From assembly GCF_021513195.1 (NCBI RefSeq), contig NZ_CP090974.1:3236001-3300000 (forward strand): a stretch of 64,000 nt of DNA. The letters are read 5' to 3'. The stretch comes from Shewanella sp. OMA3-2. Its GTDB lineage: Bacteria; Pseudomonadota; Gammaproteobacteria; Enterobacterales; Shewanellaceae. Under the pieces are notes generated by a model. It ran no database searches. It had not been told where the DNA came from and saw only the letters and a list, made by a program, of their open reading frames with translations. The translations under genes were made by a program, and so were the position numbers. Of this stretch, positions 19,462 through 28,417 are shown one piece after another; position 1 is the first letter of the stretch, and the number at the start of each line of letters is the position of its first letter.

Positions 19462-20503
19462 ATGTTCACTACAGATAACATAATCTGTGGAAGTAGCATC
19501 ATGGCGACAAAGTTTGGCTTTATACACGCGTTTATCGTGACAGATAAATCACTGGTCGCTATTGGTTTAGTCGCTAAGATGGCTGATAAATGACAAACTT
19601 AAATATTCAAGTTTCAGAATTTGATGACGTTCAGCCCTACCCTACTTAATAAGCAATGTAGTGGCAAAGTTGGCTTTGTTAACTCAAAAACAATCTGACT
19701 TTATTATTTCACTCGGGAATGGTTCACAGCATGACAGTACAAATAGAATCACATTAGTTGCCATTAATACCTCTGCGGCTCCGCAAGTAGAATAACACTT
19801 TATTGTATTATCACTGATTAAACACTTCATCATTAAATGGCTATTGTCGCTAAAAAATTTCCCTATGCTATCGTTAAATGCCCCCGAACTCATGCTAGAA
19901 AAACCGGCTGTATTTACAGCGGCCACAAGCATAGATGCATTAACACATACTATTGAAGTCTATGCCTCTACTGCTACTAGTCCCATTACAGATGCGTGTG
20001 CCATTAAAGCTATCAAATCAATTCGAGAAATTTAATGATTGTAATCAGTAATGGTTAAAATATTGATGTTCGCTAACAAGTGGCCTATGCTCAGTTTTTA
20101 GCCTGCATGACCTCAACCATGCAAACTTAGACAACATCCTTTTTACGGCACATCGCCTAGGTGCTCTCTATGACCTACCTCACTGAATGCGTAATGCCAT
20201 TGTATTACTCTATGCACAAATTTATAACGCCAAAGCAATACCACAGCGTTTGGTCTATATAGCAAAGGTTTTGGGGGAGGGAATATCAGCGGCTAATTCG
20301 CTGAAGCAACGATACTAGTCACTGATGCAATTAAGCGCTTATCTGAAACAATTGATAATCCAGCTAAACTTACAAAGATAGATGAAAAAGCCGAAGATAT
20401 TCCAATCGTGGCAGAAGATGCATTAAAAGATGGCAGTGGTTTGTCCAATCCACAGCAAGCCAGTTTTGAAGCAACATGCCCAATTTATCAATCTGTATTG
20501 TAA
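19462..20503 (+). pseudogene. decayed iron-containing alcohol dehydrogenase (AdhB/YiaY type)
   Basis: Fragments in several frames line up in order with group III alcohol dehydrogenases. Near 19500-19590 is KFGFIHAFIVTDKSLVAIG; near 19700 is SDFIISLGNGSQHD (the NAD-site GGGS region, altered); near 19906-20030 is TAATSIDALTHTIEVYAS followed by SPITDACAIKA; near 20080 is AYAQFLA; and near 20400-20500 is IVAEDALKDGSGLSNPQQ. The iron-ligand histidine region LTHTIE survives in part. Many frameshifts, stops and deletions shorten about 380 codons to about 1.04 kb. Unlike the single-base G/C losses elsewhere, this is real genetic decay. Confidence 0.85.
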
Positions 20504-20732
20504 AAATTAACGCGTGACAACTGCCGATATAGCCTACTTAAAGTGTTATTTCAATTATTATAAGCCTCGCATTTTTACGTGCTTTTTATTAGGTAAATTT
20601 TGTTTACCAACAAATGGTTAGTTAATACATTAGTAAAAGCGAACCTAGCTCTCAGATCTGATAATAACGATTGACCCCAATAGAATTTACGGTCTATGAT
20701 AAATTATCTTACAAAGAAAAGGTGCTCCTAAA

Positions 20733-21098
20733 ATGACAGCGATTACTCATGTCCACAATTACACCGTTCGTTGCCCTCACTACCAACAAAATGACAAACA
20801 AGCCTCTTGGCAAAATCATATCGAAGTTAACCATTCTTGCGAAATAGCCTTAGACAGAATCACTAAATGGCATAATAATGCTGGCAGTAAATTATTTGAA
20901 ATAGATGGCATTACTATTCGTAAAGCTGATAAGGAAGAAGCTTACTTTGCTATGCAGAGTAGCCGTTTAAAAAATGATGGTCACGGTTTAGTCACTTTTA
21001 AAGTTTATTTAGATAACTGCTGCCAAGACGCTTCTGTCAATGACATTATGGCCCATCTGATCAATGACTATATGCAACGTTGTGAAAAAATCAGCTAA
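20733..21098 (+). CDS. hypothetical protein, Shewanella type
   Basis: An open frame of 121 residues with AAAGGTGC before the ATG and a strong terminator after it, so a real, singly transcribed gene is likely. I do not recognise the family. It is soluble, with no signal peptide or membrane segment. It carries cysteines and histidines near the N-terminus (HVHNYTVRCPHY), in the middle (NHSCEIALD) and at LDNCCQD. A metal-binding role is possible but unproven. Confidence 0.65.
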   Translation: MTAITHVHNYTVRCPHYQQNDKQASWQNHIEVNHSCEIALDRITKWHNNAGSKLFEIDGITIRKADKEEAYFAMQSSRLKNDGHGLVTFKVYLDNCCQDASVNDIMAHLINDYMQRCEKIS

Positions 21099-21126
21099 TC
21101 AAATAATTATCTACATTACGATCAAT

Positions 21127-21160
21127 AAAAAAGGTTTAGTACCACACTAAGCCTTTTTTA
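21127..21160. terminator. terminator after 20733-21098
   Basis: AAAAAAGGTTTAGT pairs with ACTAAGCCTTTTTT with one G-T pair. It could also act for the convergent rssB-like gene. Confidence 0.85.
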
Positions 21161-21195
21161 TTGTGCCAAAGGGTCATAATAATTTTCCGTAATAA

Positions 21196-22329
21196 CTATC
21201 CACAATTTAACTGCATAAAACCACCCGCATGAGTCCCTTGATCAAAAGTTAAACCTTTAAAATGATTATTAAGTAAGGCTTGCTGATGTTGTTGATTATG
21301 TGTGCTAATACATAAATATTCCCCGCTACAAAGATGACGGCGTTGCACACTGGGTTTATCCCATAAAACAGATCCTATCGGCTGACAGTCAGGTAAAGCT
21401 AACGGCAATAAACCAGTACTATTTCTCAGATAACATCTTAATCCAGCTCCAGCTCGCGCTATAATCGCATCAAAACGCGTTAAGTCGATGCTGATATAAA
21501 CCATATTAGTAAAAATATGTAGCCCGGAATTCATCATCCGCGTATTGAGGTAATTAAGCATTTCTACTGGATTAAGTAGCTCGCTACTCATCCCCGTCCT
21601 AAAACTTTTCAGTTTTTGATTAATAAAGCTACGCAGCAATACACACCCAAAGGCAGCACTGTTGTCTTCAGGTTGGAAGTGAGCCATATACATCACAAGA
21701 TGATCATCACCAACCATAGTGGAATCTATAAAATAAGCGCTGACATCGCTGTTTTTAAATAAACTGTAATCTATCGCTGCTTGTGGGTATTGAATATGAG
21801 AAGCGGGAAAAAGTTGTTGTTGTACGTTTTTGGCTGCTTGTGAGTTTTGTTCAAGTAACAATAAGTTTTCATTTAACTCAAGATACGATAATTCAGCTAA
21901 TTGACGCTCAAATACATCTGCAGGGTCATAGGTGTTTTTTGTAGTTTGATTAACAGATTGATTTAATGCTTGCTGAATAGCCGCTTCAATAATAAATAAA
22001 TCGGCTAAGGGTTTAACCAGATAGTCACATGCACCAATTCGTAATGCCTCAACGACATCAGACATGTCATCATTGCCTGAAATAACAATTGCTGGCACGT
22101 TTGGATTAATCACCATCATCTGTCTTAACATGGCTAAACCACCTAACTTAGGCATATTTAAATCAGCGATGACAATATCAAATGCACACTCACTGAAAAG
22201 CACCAAACCTTGGCGACCATCAGCGGCATGTTTAACCACAGCCCCTTTATTTTGTAAAAAATCTGTCACTAACTGACTAAAAACAGGATCATCTTCAACA
22301 ATTAAAACGGATATATCTGTTAGTACCAT
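21196..22329 (-). CDS. RssB-like response regulator with degenerate PP2C-type domain
   Basis: The N-terminal receiver domain has the acidic pair at VEDDP, a phospho-aspartate at residue 56 (IVIADLNMP), a serine switch residue near 84 and lysine 106 (YLVKPL). A helical linker with a coiled coil follows. The C-terminal half resembles the PP2C-like domain of E. coli RssB (LDVTRAGHNG region), but the metal-binding aspartate-glycine motif of active phosphatases is missing; here it reads MYMAHFQPEDN. The length of 377 residues is longer than RssB (337). RssB delivers RpoS to ClpXP; the Shewanella CrsR protein is an alternative relative with an active domain. I infer a role in general stress control. 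Confidence 0.65.
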   Translation of the reverse strand: MVLTDISVLIVEDDPVFSQLVTDFLQNKGAVVKHAADGRQGLVLFSECAFDIVIADLNMPKLGGLAMLRQMMVINPNVPAIVISGNDDMSDVVEALRIGACDYLVKPLADLFIIEAAIQQALNQSVNQTTKNTYDPADVFERQLAELSYLELNENLLLLEQNSQAAKNVQQQLFPASHIQYPQAAIDYSLFKNSDVSAYFIDSTMVGDDHLVMYMAHFQPEDNSAAFGCVLLRSFINQKLKSFRTGMSSELLNPVEMLNYLNTRMMNSGLHIFTNMVYISIDLTRFDAIIARAGAGLRCYLRNSTGLLPLALPDCQPIGSVLWDKPSVQRRHLCSGEYLCISTHNQQHQQALLNNHFKGLTFDQGTHAGGFMQLNCG

Positions 22330-22378
22330 ACTACAACTCCACAGATGAAACCTGCCAGAGTTGTACCTCTCTGGCTAT

Positions 22379-23167
22379 TTACTCTAACTCATCCATATAT
22401 TCATCTAACAGTTCATCATCCTGTTGATTCTGGGGCACATTACCATCATAAACTTTATAATCCATGTGCTGGAAATATGCTTCTTTTACAAATGTATAAG
22501 GGTCTAGAGCATTGTCTAGCAGTCTTTCTTGGTCAATAGCTGACGCACGCGTGTGTAACCCTTTTAAAGCCCACTTTAATGCCGATTGCCATAACGTAAA
22601 CTCTGATAAAGGAAAGTATAGACCATCAACCCAGTCTGTCGCGAGTTCACGCGTCACATAAGGGCCTAAAAAGGGCGCCATAAAATAAGGGCCATTGGGA
22701 ACACCGTAATATCCAAGTACTTCATTGAAGTCATCATCTTTACGCGGCATCCCCATCATATCGGCAACATCAACAATGCCTAGAAGACCTAGGGTGCTGT
22801 TAATTGTGAATCGTCCTCCAGCATTGGCAGACCAACCCCATTTACCCTGTAAAGCGTTATTGACCATTGAGCTAGGCTCTTCAAAATTACGCACGAAATT
22901 ATCTAAACCGGACTTAACCGGATGAGGGACATAATCATTGTAACCATGTGCTACTGGGCGAAATAAATACTTATCAAAATATAGGTAATTTAAATCCCAC
23001 ATCACGCGGTTAAACCCTTCAAATGGGTCTCGGAGATCATTGTGGAGAACAGTAACAGAAGACGTATTATCATCTAGTTGCGCTAAATCGGCCTCAGGCT
23101 CATTAGCGACAACATTACTGACACTTAGTAACAGGAAAGGAAGTAATATTCCTTTAGACATATTCAT
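22379..23167 (-). CDS. mlaA: MlaA/VacJ family outer-membrane lipid asymmetry protein
   Basis: In E. coli MlaA is the outer-membrane part of the Mla phospholipid transport system. The 262-residue sequence has the family core: DPFEGFNRVMWDLNYLYFDKY, NFEEPSSMVNNALQG, RFTINSTLGLLGIVDVA, LGYYGVPNGPYFMAPFLGP and a C-terminal DPYTFVKEAYFQ. The signal sequence (ILLPFLLLSVSNVVAN) has no cysteine, whereas E. coli MlaA is a lipoprotein; the sequence suggests signal peptidase I cleavage after VVA. The acidic tail DDELLDEYMDELE is also notable. It lies apart from other mla genes. Confidence 0.85.
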   Translation of the reverse strand: MNMSKGILLPFLLLSVSNVVANEPEADLAQLDDNTSSVTVLHNDLRDPFEGFNRVMWDLNYLYFDKYLFRPVAHGYNDYVPHPVKSGLDNFVRNFEEPSSMVNNALQGKWGWSANAGGRFTINSTLGLLGIVDVADMMGMPRKDDDFNEVLGYYGVPNGPYFMAPFLGPYVTRELATDWVDGLYFPLSEFTLWQSALKWALKGLHTRASAIDQERLLDNALDPYTFVKEAYFQHMDYKVYDGNVPQNQQDDELLDEYMDELE

Positions 23168-23442
23168 AATACTCTCTTAAAAACACAACGGCTAAAGCGA
23201 TAAACAAACTGCTATTTTGTCGTTTTTATTAAAGCAATGATTGTTCAGGTCGATAAATGCTGAGATAGTCAATCTCAGTTTGTAACGCAGGCTAACGAGT
23301 CATCACCAAACTGACCGTGAACTCTAAAAAGCCATTAAGCCGCTAAGGATACTTCAGCAGGCATTAATCGCAAACTCAAAATTGTAAAAATAAATTAAAT
23401 TTGCATCTTTAGTTTTATAATAGAAACATCTAAGGCCATAAC

Positions 23443-25566
23443 ATGAAGGCGTCAGACACAAGATTACAACCAACAGTAAATACAAGCTCTGATGGTAAAA
23501 CTGAGAAAATAAATAAAATCACTGGCTCAGCTAATCAGCATGTACAGACACCTGCTAATAAGTCCCAACTTTTGTCTGATGTTTCCTTACGCGTAAATAC
23601 CAACAACTCCGCATCAACAGCGGCAACTCAATCAACTTCGGCGACCCTCAATACAATCCCCCAAAGAACGAGTTCAAGCGCAACCAACAGCCCTACTGTT
23701 ATCAGTGCTGATAAATCACTTATCGCAACCAATAATATTCAACCAGTAATGATATCTACAACTCAAAATAATACCCCATCACAAAATGTGAATGTCACTA
23801 TCGCAAATCAACAGTATCAACTTAACTTGACCGCAGAACTGCAAAAAATATTTCAAAACAGTGCACAAATTGTTATTACTGCTGATGCAGTGAAAGAGCT
23901 TAACCAGCAAAGAGTAGCTGTTATGCATACATTGATGCAAACAGCATTGATAGATGGCTCATCCAAATTGGCGCCTACATCTACGCCTGCACCAAATCAA
24001 CAAGTGCAAACTCAACTGATATTATTAGCCCAAGCCATTCAAATAACGTTACCTACATCTTTAGTGGCACTGGCTGTTCAAAATGGAGTATCTACAGAGC
24101 AATTATCACAATTAGCCTCTAGAGCCCATGGTTATCCATTGCCTAATGCGGTTATTAACCAACAACAACTCACCTTTGTCGATGGGCCGACAATCAAGTT
24201 GGATCATGCTCATTTAGCAAAGGGGCAATACCTAGTCAATATTATAAACGTTAATCAGCGATTAGTACTGACACTTACCCCTGTGCAAGCCGAAGTAAAG
24301 GTGAGTTTGACTCCAACAACTCAAGCGCCAGATAACCCAGTTACAACTAAGCAAGACGCTATTGTGTTAAGCAAACCAGAGCCTGCACAGATGCTTAATC
24401 TGCTATTTAAAAAGCTCGAAACTTCTTTGTTAACCGAAACAACCCTAAGAAATAATCACCAGACTAACGGACAAGCATCTCAACCTGAAACGACGATTAA
24501 ACAAGATCTATCAAAAGATGGTTCAAATATACCGAGCAAATTAGCTGCTATTCCTGGTCCCAAAATAGATACATCATCGGCACAAAAAATGGCCAAAGAC
24601 ATTGCTGGCGTTTTAAATCAGAACGCTTTAGACCCAGATGCTTTAAACTCGAGTTCAACTAAAGTAAAAGCATCACTAGACATAAATAATACAGCCTCCT
24701 CTAATGCAGATAAGCCGACTTTAGGGCCTATTGAAGTATTACAAAAAGCACTGTCTAAAGCTGGCGCCATGCCCATAATGACTAAAACAGCAAGCCAATC
24801 CCCTCAAAATCTAGCATTAGAATTGCTAAAGTTACTGCCACAATTAGCACCTCAACCTATGACTACATTGACAGAGCCAAATCAATTATTGGGTGAGTTA
24901 CACAGTATCAGCGGATTAAATTTAGCTCAAACTACACCCCCCGCAACACAGTCTCAACTTTTTTCAGGTGGTGCAGTATCAACACTATTTCAGCTATTAT
25001 TAGGCGTTAAAGCTCAAAATAGCGGTAAACAAATCAGCGAAAAATTACAAAACCATTTACAGTTGTTACAACGTTTAACCGCAGGAAAACTCTCTGCAAG
25101 TAACGGTTTATTGAGCTTACTGGAAAAAGCAGGCACCTTAGATAGCATGAGTCAGCTAGCCAATAGCTTCCAACTTTATCAGCAAGCCAGCGGTAGTGAT
25201 CAAACGCTAAATTGGTATTTTGCTTTACCCTATTCCCTCAATCAACGTAACGAACAGTTTGAAGGGCACTTTCAAAAGGAGCCAGATAAGGACACTGAAG
25301 ATAAAGTGGGTTGGCGTTTACAGTTGAAATTTAATTTATCTCAAGGTGCAATCTTGATTATCGCGCACAAAAAAGGTGAGGTACTCAATTTGCAGTTTAA
25401 AGGTAATAACCAACTGTTATTAGATAAAATTTCTAATTTTAATAGCGCATTATCACAAAAAATTAGCCAAATTGGTTTTACACCTGGCGAATTTTCAACT
25501 CAAATTGCCAATATTCCTGCAACCCTGTTACCGGGTGACCATTTCTTAGTAAAGACGCGCGCTTAA
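23443..25566 (+). CDS. FliK-like flagellar hook-length control domain protein
   Basis: A 707-residue protein without a signal peptide. The first 110 residues are Ser/Thr/Asn/Gln-rich and disordered, as in FliK. A long middle region contains helical leucine/glutamine-rich blocks. The C-terminal part (about 580-700) resembles the FliK C-domain: LNWYFALPYSL, WRLQLKFNLSQGAILIIAH and a terminal PGDHFLVKTRA. FliK proper is at 46537-48021, so this is a second, orphan copy. It lies just upstream of a small FlhB C-domain protein, an arrangement like Bacillus ylqG-ylqH. The function is unproven. Confidence 0.7.
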   Translation: MKASDTRLQPTVNTSSDGKTEKINKITGSANQHVQTPANKSQLLSDVSLRVNTNNSASTAATQSTSATLNTIPQRTSSSATNSPTVISADKSLIATNNIQPVMISTTQNNTPSQNVNVTIANQQYQLNLTAELQKIFQNSAQIVITADAVKELNQQRVAVMHTLMQTALIDGSSKLAPTSTPAPNQQVQTQLILLAQAIQITLPTSLVALAVQNGVSTEQLSQLASRAHGYPLPNAVINQQQLTFVDGPTIKLDHAHLAKGQYLVNIINVNQRLVLTLTPVQAEVKVSLTPTTQAPDNPVTTKQDAIVLSKPEPAQMLNLLFKKLETSLLTETTLRNNHQTNGQASQPETTIKQDLSKDGSNIPSKLAAIPGPKIDTSSAQKMAKDIAGVLNQNALDPDALNSSSTKVKASLDINNTASSNADKPTLGPIEVLQKALSKAGAMPIMTKTASQSPQNLALELLKLLPQLAPQPMTTLTEPNQLLGELHSISGLNLAQTTPPATQSQLFSGGAVSTLFQLLLGVKAQNSGKQISEKLQNHLQLLQRLTAGKLSASNGLLSLLEKAGTLDSMSQLANSFQLYQQASGSDQTLNWYFALPYSLNQRNEQFEGHFQKEPDKDTEDKVGWRLQLKFNLSQGAILIIAHKKGEVLNLQFKGNNQLLLDKISNFNSALSQKISQIGFTPGEFSTQIANIPATLLPGDHFLVKTRA

Positions 25567-25589
25567 TTAGCTTGGATTGTGAGGTAAAT

Positions 25590-25907
25590 ATGCAAAAAAA
25601 TGATGATGAAAACAAAGTGAAGCATGCTGTCGCCTTAAGTTTTGATGGCAAACACGCACCTAAAATAACCGCGTCAGGCAAAGATTTAGTCGCGGAAGAA
25701 ATTATCTCGCTGGCGAAAGAAGCCGGAGTGCATATTCATCAAGACCCTCATCTAAGCGAGTTTCTACAACTACTTGAAATTGGTGAAGAGGTTCCTAAAG
25801 AGCTTTATCTTTTAATTGCAGAACTCATTGCTTTTATCTATATGCTAGAGGGGAAATTCCCAGAACAATGGAATAATTTACATCAACGTATTCTTACCGA
25901 AGTTTAA
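25590..25907 (+). CDS. FlhB C-terminal domain protein (FlhX/YlqH-like)
   Basis: A 105-residue protein matching the part of FlhB that follows the autocleavage site: KVKHAVALSFDGKHAPKITA, LAKEAGVHIHQDPHLSEFLQ, then ELYLLIAELIAFIYML. It has no membrane domain and no NPTH motif. It is expected to mimic or modulate the export-gate switch. Start ATG 25590 is set by the GAGGT site upstream; an earlier TTG would add six residues. It begins 24 bases after the FliK-like gene and is surely in the same operon. Confidence 0.8.
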   Translation: MQKNDDENKVKHAVALSFDGKHAPKITASGKDLVAEEIISLAKEAGVHIHQDPHLSEFLQLLEIGEEVPKELYLLIAELIAFIYMLEGKFPEQWNNLHQRILTEV

Positions 25908-26049
25908 CGACCGGGATGTTCTTCCTCTAACTCAGTAGAAAAAATAACAGGCAGCAAAAATTTTGAAACTGTGTTCGCATGGTCAAATAGCTTGGTGACG
26001 TGGTAAACTTCACACCCATTCCCTATTCTAGCAATTGACACTAAAACTC

Positions 26050-27386
26050 ATGACTGACTCTCCATTTACTATCAGCAAAGTGGCCACTTCTAGTGCTGAA
26101 AAACGTGCAATAAGTTATGCCAGTACAATTTTCAATTTATTTGATTCTGTACTTTTCACGAAACAGCCTGCAGATCGCATAATAGCCAACTATTTTAGAG
26201 AACATAAAAAGCATGGTTCAAAAGATCGCCGCGTGATCAGGGAAAGCTTGTTTAGCTTATTTCGTTGGTGGGGGTGGATAAAACAACTTGGCGACTACCA
26301 ACAGCAAGCGACTTTCTTTAGCATGCTAGCGAGTGCGGCACAATTAGAAAACCATTCATGGATTGATATTCGTGACGCTTGGTTAAAGTTTGGCAACCAT
26401 CCTCATTTAGCTACCCCACTGCCATCATCTGAATCTGATAGCGTTGTCGATAAACTTCATCTGTTTAAGCAATTCTCTCAACTGGACAGCTGCACACTTG
26501 AACAGCTTTTACCCACTTGGTTTTGGCTGCACTGTAATGTGGATTCTGAAATAGAAAAGCAGGCTTTAATCCAGGCCATGAGTTCACGCCCGCCTATTTG
26601 GGCAAGGGCACAGCAGTCTTCGACTCAAAATGTATTGAACCGATTGTCCCAGGACAATATTCAGGCTGTAGGTTCTGAGTATTTTAATGACACGATTAAT
26701 TTAGGCCATAACAGCATTAATTTAAATCAAGTAGCTGCATACACTGAAGGCTTACTTGAAATTCAAGACATTGCTTCACAGGTGATTGGTCAGACTTGCA
26801 ATCCTAAGACAGATAGTCAATGGTGGGACGCTTGCTCTGGTGCTGGAGGTAAGAGCCTTCAGCTATTATCATTAATGCAACAGGCGGGTATTGAGGGACA
26901 TGTAACCGCATCTGACATCAGATTCCCCCCCTCAATGAGCTGCTAAAACGTGCTAAAAGAGCCAACTTTAAACAGATTAGTATTTCACCGTGGAAAACGG
27001 AGCTGCTTCCGGTTAAATCAGGCTTTTTTGATGGTGTGCTAGTCGATGCACCTTGCAGTTGTACAGGTACTTGGCGTCGAAACCCTGACATGCGCTGGAT
27101 AGACGATGTGAGTAGTATAGAAACAAAGCCCGAACTGCAATTAGACATTCTTCAGCGCAGTGCTAATGCGGTAAGAATAGGTGGGGAATTAGTTTACGCA
27201 ACCTGCTCGCTTGCACAGGCAGAAAATCAGCAGGTAGTAAATGCATTCTTACAAAGTAATGTAAACTTTGAACTGGAATTATTAACTCACCCTTTTGATG
27301 GCAGCCAAAGCACTATGTTAACGGTTTGGCCGCAACAGGCCGATAGTGATGGCATGTTTGTCGCTAAAATGCGCCGAATAAAGTAA
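26050..27386 (+). CDS. RsmB/NOP-family RNA (cytosine-5) methyltransferase (frameshifted)
   Basis: A SAM-dependent m5C methyltransferase. The SAM-site reads DACSGAGGKSLQLL, motif IV is VDAPCSCTGTWRRNPDMRW with the releasing cysteine, and the catalytic cysteine lies in YATCSLAQAEN. The reading frame breaks at 26925-26931, a run of seven C. With eight C the text continues as FPPLNELLKRAKRANFKQ and the total is 445 residues. The N-terminal region lacks the NusB-like RsmB opening, so I give no symbol. I choose ATG 26050 over a TTG at 26035. A strong terminator follows. Confidence 0.82.
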
Positions 27387-27397
27387 TCATTATTAAA

Positions 27398-27433
27398 CTA
27401 AAAACACCATTGCCATTGCAATGGTGTTTTTTT
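27398..27433. terminator. bidirectional terminator at end of flagellar/chemotaxis block
   Basis: AAAACACCATTGC pairs with GCAATGGTGTTTT around CATT, with A and T tracts on both sides. It separates the rightward methyltransferase gene from the leftward chemotaxis operon. Confidence 0.88.
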
Positions 27434-27444
27434 AACTAATACGG

Positions 27445-27843
27445 TTATTTCTTATGTAATCGTAGTAATAACTCAACTTCTGCTTTAGGCAACTCACACT
27501 CTTGCATAAGCTCTTCAATACCTGCGCCAAGAGCTATCATCTTCACAGCCCTCGAGTAAAGTTTAGCTTGTGGGTCTTGTTGGCTAGCTTCATCAATAAG
27601 ATCTGACTGCTTAGTTAATTTCTTCTCAATCTCAGCAACTTTACGCCCCATACCTATCGTGCCACTGCGCAACTCATTCAGTTCACGTTTAACGGCCTCT
27701 CTTTGACGATCGCTTTCTTTTACTAATAATGTTAACGCTTCCACCTTGCTTTTTAATTTGCTCGATTGTTTTTGCAAAAAAAACATTAATCCTAAACAGG
27801 CAATGACATATACCAAGGCTGCAATTAAAAATTCATCACCCAT
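27445..27843 (-). CDS. DUF2802 membrane-anchored coiled-coil protein
   Basis: A 132-residue protein with one N-terminal membrane segment (FLIAALVYVIACLGLMFFL), a coiled coil (about 25-80) and a C-terminal helical domain typical of DUF2802 (YSRAVKMIALGAGIEELMQECELPKAEVELLLRLH). That end resembles a helix-turn-helix. It is the last gene of the polar chemotaxis operon, after cheW, as in other Shewanella and Vibrio. Its function is not known to me. Confidence 0.8.
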   Translation of the reverse strand: MGDEFLIAALVYVIACLGLMFFLQKQSSKLKSKVEALTLLVKESDRQREAVKRELNELRSGTIGMGRKVAEIEKKLTKQSDLIDEASQQDPQAKLYSRAVKMIALGAGIEELMQECELPKAEVELLLRLHKK

Positions 27844-27920
27844 GTTTTACTCTCGAAAAAGCTTATAACAAAAAAGCCAGCATACTGAATGAGCTGGCCC
27901 GTTGTCACTGAAAAGTTTAT

Positions 27921-28415
27921 TTAAATATCAGTTAACTCTTCCCACTCTTCGTCAGATAACAGTTTATCAAGGTCGACTAAAATCAATAACTCGTTGTCGC
28001 GATTGCTTACGCCTTGAATAAACTTAGCACTTTCTTCAGTGCCCACGTTAGGTGCATTATCTATTTCTGAGCGACGTAGATAAACTACCTCTGCAACACT
28101 GTCGACTAAAATACCAATAACTTGCTTTTCAGCTTCGATAATCACAATACGTGTTGAATCATCAACATCAGCAGGCTGTAAACCAAAACGTGAACGGGTA
28201 TCAATAACCGTCACCACGTTGCCTCGCAAATTAATAATGCCTAATACATAATGCGGTGCACCTGGTACTGGGGCAATTTCAGTGTATCGTAATACTTCCT
28301 GAACCTGCATTACGTTAATACCATAGGTTTCATTATCTAATTTAAATGTAACCCACTGTAATACTGCATCGTTTGAACCTGCAGCTACAGCTGCTACACT
28401 TCTTGAATCACTCAT
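27921..28415 (-). CDS. cheW: chemotaxis coupling protein CheW
   Basis: Links chemoreceptors to CheA in polar arrays. The 164 residues have a single CheW domain: WVTFKLDNETYGINVMQVQE, the receptor-contact region VPGAPHYVLGIINLRGNVVTV, then VDSVAEVVYLRRSEI and a C-terminal LLILVDLDKLL. It starts two bases after parP. Confidence 0.94.
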   Translation of the reverse strand: MSDSRSVAAVAAGSNDAVLQWVTFKLDNETYGINVMQVQEVLRYTEIAPVPGAPHYVLGIINLRGNVVTVIDTRSRFGLQPADVDDSTRIVIIEAEKQVIGILVDSVAEVVYLRRSEIDNAPNVGTEESAKFIQGVSNRDNELLILVDLDKLLSDEEWEELTDI

Positions 28416-28417
28416 AG

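Noticed and set aside
19684..20035. Short open frames inside the alcohol dehydrogenase remnant
   Set aside because: They are surviving blocks or antisense shadows of the pseudogene; the plus-strand one starts mid-protein.
23260..23278. Inverted repeat CTGAGAT/ATCTCAG between mlaA and the FliK-like gene
   Set aside because: Seven-base arms in a 275-bp gap are close to chance and no second copy is seen, so I do not call an operator.
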